A DNA stretch of 64,000 nt from Plantibacter flavus. GTDB taxonomy: Bacteria; Actinomycetota; Actinomycetes; Actinomycetales; Microbacteriaceae. Where the stretch lies: assembly GCF_900177615.1 (NCBI RefSeq), contig NZ_FXAP01000002.1:682001-746000 (forward strand). The letters are read 5' to 3'. The position numbers and the translations under genes are program-made. The notes beneath the pieces are model-generated. The model saw nothing but the letters and a program-made list of their open reading frames with translations. It did no database searches and was not told the DNA's origin. Numbering within the stretch: position 1 is the stretch's first letter; each line of letters begins with the position of its first letter. Shown one piece after another: positions 1 to 8,390 of this stretch.

Positions 1-51
1 CCGGGAGACCGCTCGGGGCCCGTCCGCGGTCAGGCCCGGATTCGTGCGAGC

Positions 52-78
52 CCGACACCTCCGACACCTCCGACACCG
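52..78. repeat. Three tandem 9-bp units before the first gene
   Basis: Three head-to-tail copies of CCGACACCT, the last ending in G. Bases 1-115 hold no gene I can support, because the reading frames there run antisense into the cupin gene. The repeat is too short to assign a role. Confidence 0.5.
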
Positions 79-115
79 ACCGTCATGTCCACGCCCGGTG
101 CCGCTTGGTCGGACG

Positions 116-460
116 TCAGGCGGGCGCTTCGCCCATCGTCAGTTCCGGCTCGACGCCGGCCGGCATCGGGAACCAGGCGAGGAAGGTGACGCCCTCGTCG
201 GTCGCGTCGAAGACGATCGTCTCGTTCGCCGGCTCGTGGAAGGTGTCGCCGGCGCGCAGGACGGTCTGCGGTCCGGCCCCCACTTGGAAGTCCACGGAGC
301 CGGTCTCGATGGTGCCGAAGACCGGGCCGTTGTGCCAGTGCGCCCCGACGTGGTGGTCGGGGGCGATCGTGATGCGTCGCACTTCGACGGAGGCGAAGCT
401 CGGGGCCCCTTCGAGCGTCACCGTGCTCAGGGTCGTTCGTTCGATCGGGGATTCACTCAT
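116..460 (-). CDS. Small cupin-domain protein
   Basis: This 114-residue single-domain cupin has a beta-barrel core. The metal-site segment reads GAHWHNGPVFGT near residues 33-44 and is followed by a G-D-T-F-H-E second motif near residue 74. I chose the ATG at 460 because the domain starts directly after it; the frame stays open to 604 but that extension is low-complexity and Arg-rich. Small cupins of this type bind a metal and act as dioxygenases, isomerases or ligand sensors, so the substrate cannot be given. It is monocistronic in this window. Family call is firm, function unknown. Confidence 0.8.
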   Translation of the reverse strand: MSESPIERTTLSTVTLEGAPSFASVEVRRITIAPDHHVGAHWHNGPVFGTIETGSVDFQVGAGPQTVLRAGDTFHEPANETIVFDATDEGVTFLAWFPMPAGVEPELTMGEAPA

Positions 461-672
461 GGGTCGATGATGCCAGTGGGCGGTGGTCGTCGATGCTGAA
501 GGACGGGCCCGTTGGTCAGGAACGGAGACGTGTGCCCCGCTGTCTCTCCGGACCCTAATCATCCGAGGCAGGCTCTCGTCGGGGTGATGACCTGCCCGGA
601 GCATAGCTCCAGTGAGGACGCCGTGTCCGATCGGATCTGCGGGCCCCTGGTCTCAGCCCGATCGTCGAGGAC

Positions 673-1590
673 TCAGACCAGGTGACCCACCGTGACACTC
701 TCCAGCTCGGCGCGGGTGAGTTTGACTCGGGCCAGCCGGATCCGCTGCCCGGCCTTCACCGGTCGCGGAAGGGCCACGGTGAGCCATCCCTCGTCCTGCG
801 CCCCGAACACGCAACCCTCCGCGTGAGGGAACACCGTCGTCGCGGGGATGCTGCGCAAGACGCCGATCTGCTGTTTGAGCACCGCCAGGCGGTGGATGTC
901 GAATGCTCGCGCCACCGTGGCCGCGCGGACCGTGCGCAGGGCGCCTGCGAACACCCACGTCGGCATCCGTGGGCCTGAGATCAGCATGAACGGCTTCTGG
1001 AGGTCACGAGCGCGAGCCTCACCCCTGCCGCCGACCAGGCGCTGATCGTAGGTGATGGTCGGGGAACCCTCGCCACCCCATTCGGCGAGGCCGGTCGGTG
1101 CCTGCAGGGCGACCCAGCCGTCCTTGCGGAAGATCCCGAACTCTCGCCGGAGACGCACCTGGATCGACACCAGCGAGATGGCGATCAACAGGACGCCCGC
1201 GGTGACCCACCCCGCCACGGCCGGCCTCGAGAACCACTCCCCGAGCACGCCGATGCCCGGCGCGGATGCGGCAGTGAAGGCGTCGACGAGGCCGAAGATC
1301 TGAGGGATCAGGAACGGGATCCCGAGCACCAGCCCGAGTATGGAGTACTCGGCTTCGGTCTTCAGCCGGCGCCGGAAGCCGCGGAAGGTGCTGATCTCCT
1401 GCTCGATGCTCCACCGCAACTCGTCGAGGCGGCGAGGATCGACGCTCGCTTCCCAATCCGGGCCGAGCCAGCCGCGCACCGGCCCACTGTCGTTCCGAGG
1501 AATGCTCACAGCACCCAGGGTAGAGGCACTGCCGCACTGCTCGACGAGTGGCCGGGAGACGTGTTCCCCCTCAGGGACCGGTTGCGACAT
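673..1590 (-). CDS. Hypothetical protein with two membrane helices
   Basis: The 305-residue product has a soluble N-terminus, two hydrophobic helices near residues 84-108 and 124-145 separated by a short Gly/Pro loop, and a soluble C-terminal domain of about 150 residues. This suggests an integral membrane protein with its large domain on one face, probably cytoplasmic because basic residues follow helix 2. I recognise no family. It is divergent from the secreted Cys-repeat gene and shares a roughly 50-bp spacer with it. The start at 1590 is not certain; an internal start near residue 29 is possible. Confidence 0.6.
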   Translation of the reverse strand: MSQPVPEGEHVSRPLVEQCGSASTLGAVSIPRNDSGPVRGWLGPDWEASVDPRRLDELRWSIEQEISTFRGFRRRLKTEAEYSILGLVLGIPFLIPQIFGLVDAFTAASAPGIGVLGEWFSRPAVAGWVTAGVLLIAISLVSIQVRLRREFGIFRKDGWVALQAPTGLAEWGGEGSPTITYDQRLVGGRGEARARDLQKPFMLISGPRMPTWVFAGALRTVRAATVARAFDIHRLAVLKQQIGVLRSIPATTVFPHAEGCVFGAQDEGWLTVALPRPVKAGQRIRLARVKLTRAELESVTVGHLV

Positions 1591-1597
1591 CCGCTTG

Positions 1598-1613
1598 AGG
1601 AAGCTATCTTCCT
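1598..1613. promoter_or_regulatory. Perfect 6-bp inverted repeat inside a divergent promoter region
   Basis: AGGAAG-CTAT-CTTCCT lies between two divergent genes. It overlaps the -10 (TATCTT, 1605-1610) of a plausible plus-strand promoter whose -35 is TTGCGA at 1582-1587 with a 17-bp spacer. It could be an operator for the secreted-protein gene. The short arms make chance occurrence possible. Confidence 0.35.
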
Positions 1614-1642
1614 ATAAACACGTTCCATGACCATTGGGGGAG

Positions 1643-2380
1643 ATGATGATTCGCAAGAAGATCCTGGTACTGCTCACGTCCGGGCTGGTGGTCGCCGGCG
1701 GTCTCGGCGGCGTGGCGGCGCAGGCCGTGGCGAGCTCCGCGGAGGCGCCGGCCGAGGCGACCGCGACGCCCGCCGAGACAGAGACCGTGACGCCGACGGC
1801 GACGCCGGCCGCGACCACGCCTCCGACCGAGTCCACGCATATCGACGAGTTCTACCTGCAGGGCCTGTGGCAGCGCTTCTTCGAGGTGGGCAAAGCCGCG
1901 ATGGCGTCCTGCATGACCGAGGCGGGGTTCGGGTTCGACGACACCAGCTTCGACGGGATGCCGCCAGGCCTGAGCACGGCCGACCAGGACGCCTGGCAGG
2001 CGGCTGCGGTCCCGTGCCTGGAGGAGCGTGACGCGGCGACCGCTGCCGCCGAGGCCGCCTACGTGCCGACCGAGGAGGAGCGTGCCGAGGCACTGGCGTT
2101 CGCGACGCAGTACCAGGGCTGGATCGATGCGATGCGCTCATGCATGGCGGACCGCGGCCACGAGTTCGTGGGCGCCGTCGACATGACGCTCCAGGCCTAC
2201 CCGTATCCCGAAGGTCAGCAGGCGACCGGGATGCCCGACGGCCTGTCTCCTGAGGAGAGCCACCAGTGGAAGTTGGACGCCACCGGCTACGACTACTCCA
2301 TCCCCGAGTCGGAGCAGAGCACCTGGGAGGCGTCCTGCGGATTCGTCGCCGACGCCGCCTACGGTGGGCCCGGCCACTGA
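1643..2380 (+). CDS. Secreted or surface protein with a duplicated Cys motif
   Basis: The N-terminus MMIRKKILVLL begins a classical signal peptide (basic n-region, hydrophobic core, cleavage near AQAVASSA). An Ala/Thr/Pro-rich linker to about residue 60 is typical of exported actinobacterial proteins. The mature domain contains two related segments, ASCMTEAGFGFDD and RSCMADRGHEFVG, each with Cys-Met and an aromatic three residues after Gly, plus two more Cys (VPCLEER, ASCGFVA). Four Cys could form two disulfides. The start is one of two adjacent ATGs (1643 or 1646) after GGGGGAG; a TTG at 1634 is in frame. No function is known to me. Confidence 0.65.
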   Translation: MMIRKKILVLLTSGLVVAGGLGGVAAQAVASSAEAPAEATATPAETETVTPTATPAATTPPTESTHIDEFYLQGLWQRFFEVGKAAMASCMTEAGFGFDDTSFDGMPPGLSTADQDAWQAAAVPCLEERDAATAAAEAAYVPTEEERAEALAFATQYQGWIDAMRSCMADRGHEFVGAVDMTLQAYPYPEGQQATGMPDGLSPEESHQWKLDATGYDYSIPESEQSTWEASCGFVADAAYGGPGH

Positions 2381-2461
2381 TCGGTCCGTCGTGAGTCGGT
2401 CTCGTGCCCGTCGCAGGGCGTCGGACACGAGACCGGCCACCGAATGGGTGAGGATGGGGCC

Positions 2462-3148
2462 ATGCGCGCAATCTTCACGGACATCGTCAACGGGGCCGAG
2501 CAGCAGGTCCGAGACCGGATCGCACAGGATCCATCGGTCGTCGGAGCCGTCGCCACGGGTACGCCGAAGCAGTACGCCGGACAGTCCACCCTGCAGGTGG
2601 CAGTCCGCTCCGGCGAGTTCGCCATCGCGCACCTCTTGCTGGCGAGCGGCGCCGACCCCGGGTTCGTCGACGTCGACTCGCCGAGTGGCTGGGCCAAACC
2701 CGTGCTCCATGATGCGCTCGTGGCTGCCGTGAAACGCTCGCGGTGGATGCGTCAGACGTTCACTGCGCAGTCGGAGCGAGCGTTCCGAACGGTGAACAGC
2801 GCATCGACATCGGACGACGCGTACAGCGTCGTCGTGGCGCTGCTCGATGCGGGCGCCGATGTACACGCAGTGGATTCGAAAGGATGCACGTCGCTCGGTC
2901 GCGCCGCGCGCGCAGCACACGACGTCCTTCCTCGCAGGCCGCACGGCCAGCCTGATGCTCGGGACGGCAGACCGTTGAACCCGGAGCTCGTCGACGATCT
3001 CTCGCGGATCTTCGACCTCCTCCGCCGGCGTGGGGCGGACCCGGCACACCGAGAGCCGCAACTGGACATGTCCTTGAGCACGTATTACGAGACCGAACTC
3101 GTCGGGACCTTCCTCGCAGGTGGCGCGCGACCGGATCCCGCACCGTAG
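2462..3148 (+). CDS. Ankyrin-repeat protein
   Basis: The 228-residue product carries ankyrin-type units, clearest at residues 35-60 (STLQVAVRSGEFAIAHLLL then A-S-G-A-D-P) and at residues 118-150 (a V-V-A-L-L-D-A-G-A-D-V helix pair followed by the S-L-G-R-A-A start of another unit). Ankyrin repeats bind proteins, so this is likely a cytoplasmic adaptor or the immunity half of some pair, but no partner is visible nearby. The ATG at 2462 is preferred because GAGGATGGGG sits just upstream; an in-frame ATG at 2444 precedes that motif. No signal peptide is present. Confidence 0.7.
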   Translation: MRAIFTDIVNGAEQQVRDRIAQDPSVVGAVATGTPKQYAGQSTLQVAVRSGEFAIAHLLLASGADPGFVDVDSPSGWAKPVLHDALVAAVKRSRWMRQTFTAQSERAFRTVNSASTSDDAYSVVVALLDAGADVHAVDSKGCTSLGRAARAAHDVLPRRPHGQPDARDGRPLNPELVDDLSRIFDLLRRRGADPAHREPQLDMSLSTYYETELVGTFLAGGARPDPAP

Positions 3149-3184
3149 GCGACCGGCATCGTCCCGCCTCTCCGGAGCGTCGGC

Positions 3185-3481
3185 CTAGAGCAGCGCGGGC
3201 CGTTCCTGGTCGCGGACCTCGAATCGGACGCTGCCGCCGTCGATCAGGGCGTCGAGCTCCTTCGTCTCCATCCGTGGGCAGGCGACGGGGTCGAGGAAGA
3301 CCCTGGCGCCGTGGTCTTCGACGACCTCGTCGCCGATCTCGGGCTCGGTGGCGAGATCGACCGCGAAGTGCGACTCACGCTCCGCTTCAGAGCGGATGCG
3401 AAGACCGCCGGTGCGCGGGTCGTCGGTTCTGGTGGCGAGGGTCCGGATGACCGTGACGGCGTTCTGGGTCAACGTGAGCAT
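3185..3481 (-). CDS. HesB/IscA-like protein lacking the CGC tail
   Basis: The 98-residue protein has the HesB/IscA fold pattern: N-terminal MLTLTQNAVTVIR, a central GGLRIRS strand, and FLDPVACPRMETKELDALIDG. True A-type Fe-S carriers use three Cys, one central and a C-terminal CGC pair. Here a single Cys remains (ACPR, near residue 69) and the tail is missing, so Fe-S scaffolding by the usual chemistry is unlikely. Start ATG 3481 is supported by GGAAGGA upstream; a longer frame to 3538 has no domain content. The gene is divergent from the next one. Such short variants are often annotated simply as Fe-S cluster assembly protein HesB. Confidence 0.65.
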   Translation of the reverse strand: MLTLTQNAVTVIRTLATRTDDPRTGGLRIRSEAERESHFAVDLATEPEIGDEVVEDHGARVFLDPVACPRMETKELDALIDGGSVRFEVRDQERPALL

Positions 3482-3536
3482 GGTGTTCCTTCCGGAGATG
3501 AGTCGGCTTTCCCGTTCAGCTTGAGGTGATGCGTGC

Positions 3537-4094
3537 ATGAGTGCAACAGTTGCCGTGTACCGATACCGAATGGAGATGTCCGTGGACGACCTGAATCTGC
3601 TGGAGGCCGCCCAGCGACCGCTCCAGAACGAGCTGCTCCAGATCGCTCGACGATTGCTCGACGCCGGGACGTCCGATGATGATCGTGCGGCCGCGATCAG
3701 TCACCTTCGCGACGAGTCCGAGGACGCGTGGGAGCGTTGCAACGCGTTCTTGCTGGCTTACGCGGTCAGTCGATGCTGTGAGCCCGCCGAAGCCGTCGAT
3801 GACCGGGGCGTCCGATCCGGCCTGCACGACCGGTTCGCGGATGAGTTCATCGACGCGGTGGCCTCGGGACTGCCGTCGCTCGCCCTCGAGTGCTGGACCC
3901 ATCCACCGATGCTGATACCGCCGTTGCCGCCGATGGCGAAACAGACCGCGATGCTCGTCGCGGTGCTGGATGAAGCGATCCGGCGCCAGGGGCACCAGAC
4001 GAGCCCGGAGCCTCTCGTCGACGCGTTCCCAGGCGGGGTCTGGATCGAACTCACCGAGGACCCGGCGCACGTCGGTGTCAACACGGAACCCTGA
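3537..4094 (+). CDS. Hypothetical soluble protein
   Basis: This predicted 185-residue protein is rich in helices, with an acidic start and a Pro-rich stretch (LIPPLPPMA) near residue 130. It has no signal peptide, membrane segment or motif I recognise. The start is supported by GAGGTGAT about 6 bp before ATG 3537, a strong match to the anti-Shine-Dalgarno sequence; a GTG at 3582 also has GGAG upstream. Third codon positions are GC-rich in this frame, which favours it over the opposite-strand frame covering the same bases. Confidence 0.55.
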   Translation: MSATVAVYRYRMEMSVDDLNLLEAAQRPLQNELLQIARRLLDAGTSDDDRAAAISHLRDESEDAWERCNAFLLAYAVSRCCEPAEAVDDRGVRSGLHDRFADEFIDAVASGLPSLALECWTHPPMLIPPLPPMAKQTAMLVAVLDEAIRRQGHQTSPEPLVDAFPGGVWIELTEDPAHVGVNTEP

Positions 4095-4121
4095 CGGTCG
4101 CGAGGCGTCGTCCGCGCAGCC

Positions 4122-4655
4122 TCACAGGCCGAGGTCGAGGAGTTCCGACACGGCAGGTTCGCCGGCGGCGAGCGAGAAACGGTTGAGTGCGTCCATGAGT
4201 TCGCGCTGATCGTGCACCGGCATCCGCTCGAGGATCCGTGCGATCTCTTGACGTCGGCGTTCCGTCACCTCCGACACGATCGCGGCCCCGGAGTCCGTGA
4301 TCTCCACGAGGACCTCCCGGCGGCTGTCGGAGCTCGGGACGCGACGAACCCAGCCCTTGGAGGTCATCCGGTCGATCACTCGGGAGAAGGTGGACCGGTT
4401 CATGTGCAGCTGCTCGGCGAGCCGCCCGATGCGGAGTCGTTCGTGCGTCGAGAGGATCACCAGCACGCGGAACTGCGGCAGGCTGATCTCTTGCAGGACC
4501 CCGCTCAGGGAGCGGGCCACCACGCCGAGGAGCGCCCGCGAAGCGACGAGCGTCGCCTCGACCGTGGCCGTGTCCTCGACCTCCGCCACCTCACCGACCT
4601 CCACCCGCGTCCGAAACCCGACGCCTCCGCTCGTCATCGTACAAGTCGTCGGCAC
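4122..4655 (-). CDS. MarR-family transcriptional regulator
   Basis: The product is about 177 residues with a winged helix-turn-helix at residues 75-130. The recognition helix reads LHMNRSTFSRVIDRM and the wing is DSRREVLVEIT, both typical of MarR dimers, flanked by N- and C-terminal dimerisation helices. MarR proteins usually repress a neighbouring gene and release DNA on binding a phenolic or drug-like ligand. It lies 43 bp downstream of the DUF2254 gene on the same strand and may be co-transcribed with it. The start is GTG 4655 or ATG 4637; neither has a strong ribosome site. Confidence 0.85.
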   Translation of the reverse strand: MPTTCTMTSGGVGFRTRVEVGEVAEVEDTATVEATLVASRALLGVVARSLSGVLQEISLPQFRVLVILSTHERLRIGRLAEQLHMNRSTFSRVIDRMTSKGWVRRVPSSDSRREVLVEITDSGAAIVSEVTERRRQEIARILERMPVHDQRELMDALNRFSLAAGEPAVSELLDLGL

Positions 4656-4698
4656 CTGATCTGATCTCGTCTCCGCTCGAGGACGAGGGGGTTCGTAC

Positions 4699-5937
4699 TC
4701 AGGGGCGGAGGCGACGGTGGAGTGCGTTCAGGATCTCGGTGTCGGCGTCGTCCAGTCGGGTCGATGAACGCCGCAGGGCGAGTGTCGCGGCGGCGTGGAA
4801 CGTCTCCGCCTGATCGGGTGCGGTGGCGGCCAGCGCTGCGAAGCACTTCTGCAGCCTCATCTGGACTTCGAGGATGCCGGCACCGTCGCGCGACAGCGGA
4901 CGGAACGCATCCGTCACGAGGTCCTCCAGGGTGACGCCGCGGACCCAGATCCGCGGGTGGTCGACGTCGACGTCGCGTGTCGTGGTGAGGGTCGCCGTGA
5001 AGACCCGTTGCAGGGCTCCGATGATCTCGATCGCCGTGCCCGGGTCGTTCGTCGCCGGTGACAGTGCCCGGCTGCCGATCTCGGTCAGGGCGATCACGCC
5101 GAGCCGTGGGTCCTGCTCGTAGGTGCGATGCGAGGCGATGCGGAATGCCCGCCTGATCGACGGCTGGAGGTCCGTCTCGGCCTCGCCGTCGACGATCGCG
5201 AGCGGTGTCGTCGCGTCGGCGACCCGGCCTGCCGTCGCGACCACCTGGATCGAGACGCCTGCGTTCGCCGCAGCTCGGTCCAGCATCGGCAGGTCCACGA
5301 ACACGACGTACCCGGGCTTGTCGGCGAACACACGTGTCCCCTGGCGGTCCGGTCCGGTCAGTGGGTTCGCTCCGAGTGACGGCGACTCCGCATAGGCGGT
5401 GAGCGACGTCGTGGCGGCGGCCTCGACGCGGTCGATGATGTCGGACATGCGGCCGAAGGTCGACAGATGGGCGATCCAGCGTAGAAGGGTGACGACGACG
5501 ATCGTGATCATCACCAGCGTTCCGACGAACAGGATCGTGCGCCCGTGGTCGCCGTAGTAGCCGGTGGACAGGGCGATGATGCCGACGAGGGAGAAGGTGA
5601 AGCCCCCGACGAACGTCGACAGCGCATTCTGCGAGGTGGTGTCCTCCACCATGAGCTGCGTCGCTCGCGGCGTCGCGATCGTGGTGGCGGAGGAGTAGAC
5701 GGTCACCATCGCGGTGATGGAGAACGTCGTGACCGCGAGCATGGAACTCGCGATGATCTGCAGGATCGATCCGACGGAGTCCTGGCCGAGGTCGATCACC
5801 AGGCGGAACGGGAGGAGGCCCCCGATGAAACCGGCCGCGAGCGCGAAGGCGACCGCCATCAGTGTGAACACGGCGGCCCTCGCCCACACCTTCTTGCCGA
5901 GCAGGAAGAGGAACCTCGGGAGACCTGTCTTCATCAT
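4699..5937 (-). CDS. DUF2254 integral membrane protein
   Basis: The 412-residue protein matches the DUF2254 layout: four transmembrane helices in the first 140 residues, with conserved SSMLAVTTFSITAM and the TTIATPRATQLM segment in the loop, then a long soluble region to the C-terminus with SRALSPATNDPGTA, a hallmark of this family. The family is widespread but has no established function; membrane sensing or transport has been suggested. Adjacent ATGs at 5937 and 5934 follow AAAGGAC. The frame extends far upstream to 6171 without domain content. Confidence 0.85.
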   Translation of the reverse strand: MMKTGLPRFLFLLGKKVWARAAVFTLMAVAFALAAGFIGGLLPFRLVIDLGQDSVGSILQIIASSMLAVTTFSITAMVTVYSSATTIATPRATQLMVEDTTSQNALSTFVGGFTFSLVGIIALSTGYYGDHGRTILFVGTLVMITIVVVTLLRWIAHLSTFGRMSDIIDRVEAAATTSLTAYAESPSLGANPLTGPDRQGTRVFADKPGYVVFVDLPMLDRAAANAGVSIQVVATAGRVADATTPLAIVDGEAETDLQPSIRRAFRIASHRTYEQDPRLGVIALTEIGSRALSPATNDPGTAIEIIGALQRVFTATLTTTRDVDVDHPRIWVRGVTLEDLVTDAFRPLSRDGAGILEVQMRLQKCFAALAATAPDQAETFHAAATLALRRSSTRLDDADTEILNALHRRLRP

Positions 5938-6090
5938 GTCCTTTGGGTCGATGGCGGAACACCATCCTGCCCGATGACACGGCTGCGGGGGTGGCGTCCG
6001 AGCGTTGCTGGTCCGCGCAGTTCGAACCATCGACTCCGTGGAGAAGTCCTCCCTCGCGCCCGAGCCTGCGTCCCTGTCGGCGACATCGGC

Positions 6091-6119
6091 TTGCCAAGCC
6101 GTCAACGGCCGTCCATACT
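6091..6119 (+). promoter_or_regulatory. Sigma-70-like promoter of the MFS sugar operon
   Basis: TTGCCA (6091-6096), a 17-bp spacer and CATACT (6114-6119) give a reasonable housekeeping promoter. The predicted transcript would begin near 6126, about 64 bp before the MFS start codon. Confidence 0.45.
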
Positions 6120-6124
6120 CGATT

Positions 6125-6142
6125 ACCGAGCGACCACTCGGT
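6125..6142. promoter_or_regulatory. Candidate operator at the start of the sugar operon
   Basis: ACCGAG-CGACCA-CTCGGT is a perfect 6-bp inverted repeat covering the predicted transcription start. Its position would let a repressor block initiation, as LacI- or GntR-type sugar regulators do. No such regulator is adjacent, so the cognate protein would be encoded elsewhere. The arm is followed by TTTT, so a weak attenuator hairpin is an alternative reading. Confidence 0.35.
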
Positions 6143-6189
6143 TTTCGGCGGTGCGGCTCGGAGCGACTCAACGACGAGAGGACGGAAGC

Positions 6190-7524
6190 ATGACGACGGC
6201 CAGCGGCTCAGCGGCGGGGATGCCTTCGGGCATGACGACATCCACGGCGACGGCGGGACGTGGTTCCGCCTTCGAGGAACCGACACAACCGGCGAAACGC
6301 AGCTACATCACGTGGCTGCTCCTCGCACAGCTGGTCTTCTTCATCGCCCTCCTCGGCCCCGCGATCGTCGGCATCGGCATCAAGATCCAGTCCTTCGTCG
6401 ACGCCGGCGTCATCGACCAGAACGGCGCGACCGGCGCAGCCGCGGTGCTCGGCGGATTCGGCGCACTCTTCGCGACGATCGCGAACGTCGTGTTCGGTCG
6501 TCTGTCCGACCGGACGACCAGCCGGTGGGGGCGTCGGCGCATCTGGATCGTCTCCGGCACGGTGATCATGACGGTCGCCTTCGCGATCATGGCGCTCGCC
6601 CCCGACCTGCTGGTCGCGACGATCGGTTGGTCGCTCGCCCAGCTCGGAGCCAACATGGCGCTCGCACCGTTCATCGCGACGATCGCCGACCAGGTCCCCC
6701 GCTTCCAGCGGGGCAAGGTCACCGCCGCACTCGGCATCTCGCAGAACGTCGGTATCCTCGGCGGAACCTACGTCGCCCAGGCCTTCCAGGACCAACTCGT
6801 CATCATGTTCGTCGGGCCCGCGATCCTCGCCATCGTCGCGATGGTCGTCTTCGCCGCTGTGCTCCCAGACCGTCGGCTGCCGTTCGCCCCGCCCCGCGCC
6901 ACCCTGCGCGACTGGGCCGAGACCTTCTGGGTCAGCCCCCGCAAGCACCCCGACTACGCCCTCGCCTGGTGGTCGCGCTTCCTCATCACCTTCGCGAGCT
7001 TCGGCTTCACCACCTTCCGATTCTTCTACCTGCTCAATCACGTCGAGGCGCCCGAGGCCGACATCCCGGCGATCATCTCGACCAGCGTCCTGATCTACAC
7101 GGTGGCGCTCATCGGGGCGAGCTACTTCGCCGGCTGGCTCTCCGACAGGATCGGCCGCCGCAAGGTGTTCGTCTGGAGCTCCACCGCGCTCTTCGCGGTC
7201 GGTACCTTCGCCCTCATCTTCGTGCAGGACGTCGGCTCGTTCTACGTGCTCGAGGCGTTGCTCGGTATCGCCTACGGCATCTACGTCGGCGTCGACCTCG
7301 CCCTCGTGGTGGACGTGCTGCCCGACCAGGAGAACGCCGGCAAGGACCTCGGCGTCTTCAACATCGCCAACGCCCTCCCCCAGACGTTCGCGCCGCTCAT
7401 CGGTGGCATCCTCGTCTACGTGAGCGATCCGACCGGCAACAACTACGGGTTGTGGTTCACCGTCTGTGCGGTCGCCGCCATCCTCGGGGCGGTGGCGATC
7501 TTCCCCATCAAGAGCGTCAGATAG
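6190..7524 (+). CDS. MFS transporter, probably for a sugar or polyol
   Basis: The 444-residue protein has about 12 transmembrane helices. The conserved cytoplasmic loop after helix 2 reads FGRLSDRTTSRWGRRR and the equivalent in the second half reads GWLSDRIGRRKVF, the paired MFS signatures. The doubled Arg loop is typical of sugar carriers of the GPH/SLC45-like type. The first 35 residues are a soluble Ala/Thr-rich extension. It heads an operon with an isomerase/epimerase 39 bp downstream and a dehydrogenase, so import of the substrate used by those enzymes is likely. Start ATG 6190 follows GACGGAAGC. Confidence 0.85.
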   Translation: MTTASGSAAGMPSGMTTSTATAGRGSAFEEPTQPAKRSYITWLLLAQLVFFIALLGPAIVGIGIKIQSFVDAGVIDQNGATGAAAVLGGFGALFATIANVVFGRLSDRTTSRWGRRRIWIVSGTVIMTVAFAIMALAPDLLVATIGWSLAQLGANMALAPFIATIADQVPRFQRGKVTAALGISQNVGILGGTYVAQAFQDQLVIMFVGPAILAIVAMVVFAAVLPDRRLPFAPPRATLRDWAETFWVSPRKHPDYALAWWSRFLITFASFGFTTFRFFYLLNHVEAPEADIPAIISTSVLIYTVALIGASYFAGWLSDRIGRRKVFVWSSTALFAVGTFALIFVQDVGSFYVLEALLGIAYGIYVGVDLALVVDVLPDQENAGKDLGVFNIANALPQTFAPLIGGILVYVSDPTGNNYGLWFTVCAVAAILGAVAIFPIKSVR

Positions 7525-7562
7525 TGCTGTTCCAATCAACGAAATCGAAGGTGAAAACGATC

Positions 7563-8390
7563 ATGTCCCTCCCCGTAGCGTCCGTCCAGCTCTACACGCT
7601 GGCCAAAGAATTCACGGCAGACCCGAGTGGTTCGCTCGACAAGCTCGCCGCCATCGGCTTGAAGAACGTCGAAGCGTTCGACTTCGTCCGCCGTCCCGCT
7701 GAGATCCGCGCCGCGCTCGACGCGAGCGGCCTTGCCTCGCCCACCGGACACGCGCCGCTGCTGTCCGACGAGCTGTGGACCCCCGACGGATCCATCCCGA
7801 CGCCGGCCCCAGAGGTCGTCTTCGCCGCAGCCGCCGAGATCGGCATCACGACCGTCATCGACCCGTTCGTCGCCGCCGACCGCTGGCTGACCGAGGATGG
7901 CGTCGCCGACATCGCCGACCGCTTGAACCGGGCCGCCGACGTCGCAGCCACGTTCGGCCTCACGGTCGGATACCACAACCACGCGCAGGAGTTCCTGGCG
8001 TCGTTCGACGGCCAGACCGCCTACGAGCGGTTCGTCGCCACCACCGACGAGCGCGTCGCGATCGAGCTCGACCTGTTCTGGGCGTTGACCGGTGGTCAGG
8101 ACGCCACGGAGCTGGTCACGAAGCTCGGCTCGCGCCTCATCGCCGTGCACGTGAAGGACGGCATCGCTCCGGCGTCCAACCCGTTCGCGCCCGACGCTCC
8201 GGCGTTCGGCTCCGAGACCCTCGACCAGCGCCACCCCGGCGACGGCCAGGTGCCGCTCGCCGCGGCGCTCAAGGCCGGCGAGGGTGCCATCGAGTACGCG
8301 GTCATCGAGTACGACAACTCGCCGGGCGATGTCTTCACCGACATCCAGGCCAGCTACGACTTCCTCGTCAAGGGTGGGTTCGTCGCATGA
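7563..8390 (+). CDS. Sugar phosphate isomerase/epimerase (AP endonuclease 2 fold)
   Basis: The 275-residue TIM barrel resembles xylose isomerase-like and inosose-dehydratase-like enzymes. It opens VASVQLYTLAKE, followed by GHAPLL, GYHNHAQEF (metal His region), a VAIELDLFW strand with acidic metal ligands, and HVKDG near residue 198. Family members use a divalent metal to isomerise or epimerise keto sugars. The gene sits between the carrier and a Gfo/Idh/MocA dehydrogenase, the standard combination for catabolism of inositol, rare sugars or sugar acids. Its stop overlaps the next start (ATGA), implying translational coupling. Confidence 0.85.
   Translation: MSLPVASVQLYTLAKEFTADPSGSLDKLAAIGLKNVEAFDFVRRPAEIRAALDASGLASPTGHAPLLSDELWTPDGSIPTPAPEVVFAAAAEIGITTVIDPFVAADRWLTEDGVADIADRLNRAADVAATFGLTVGYHNHAQEFLASFDGQTAYERFVATTDERVAIELDLFWALTGGQDATELVTKLGSRLIAVHVKDGIAPASNPFAPDAPAFGSETLDQRHPGDGQVPLAAALKAGEGAIEYAVIEYDNSPGDVFTDIQASYDFLVKGGFVA

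Noticed and set aside
3516-4070. Minus-strand frame opposite the hypothetical gene at 3537
   Set aside because: It would overlap the HesB-like promoter, lacks a ribosome site and has poor GC3 bias; the plus-strand gene has a strong ribosome site.
5545-6189. N-terminal extension of the MFS gene
   Set aside because: The extension runs antisense through the DUF2254 gene and has no membrane or domain content; ATG 6190 with the promoter upstream is the sensible start.
4634-6286. A 550-residue minus-strand frame across the DUF2254 and MarR genes
   Set aside because: Its translation is Arg/Pro/Asp-rich low-complexity sequence typical of the alternate frame in high-GC DNA; the DUF2254 frame has clear helices and conserved motifs.
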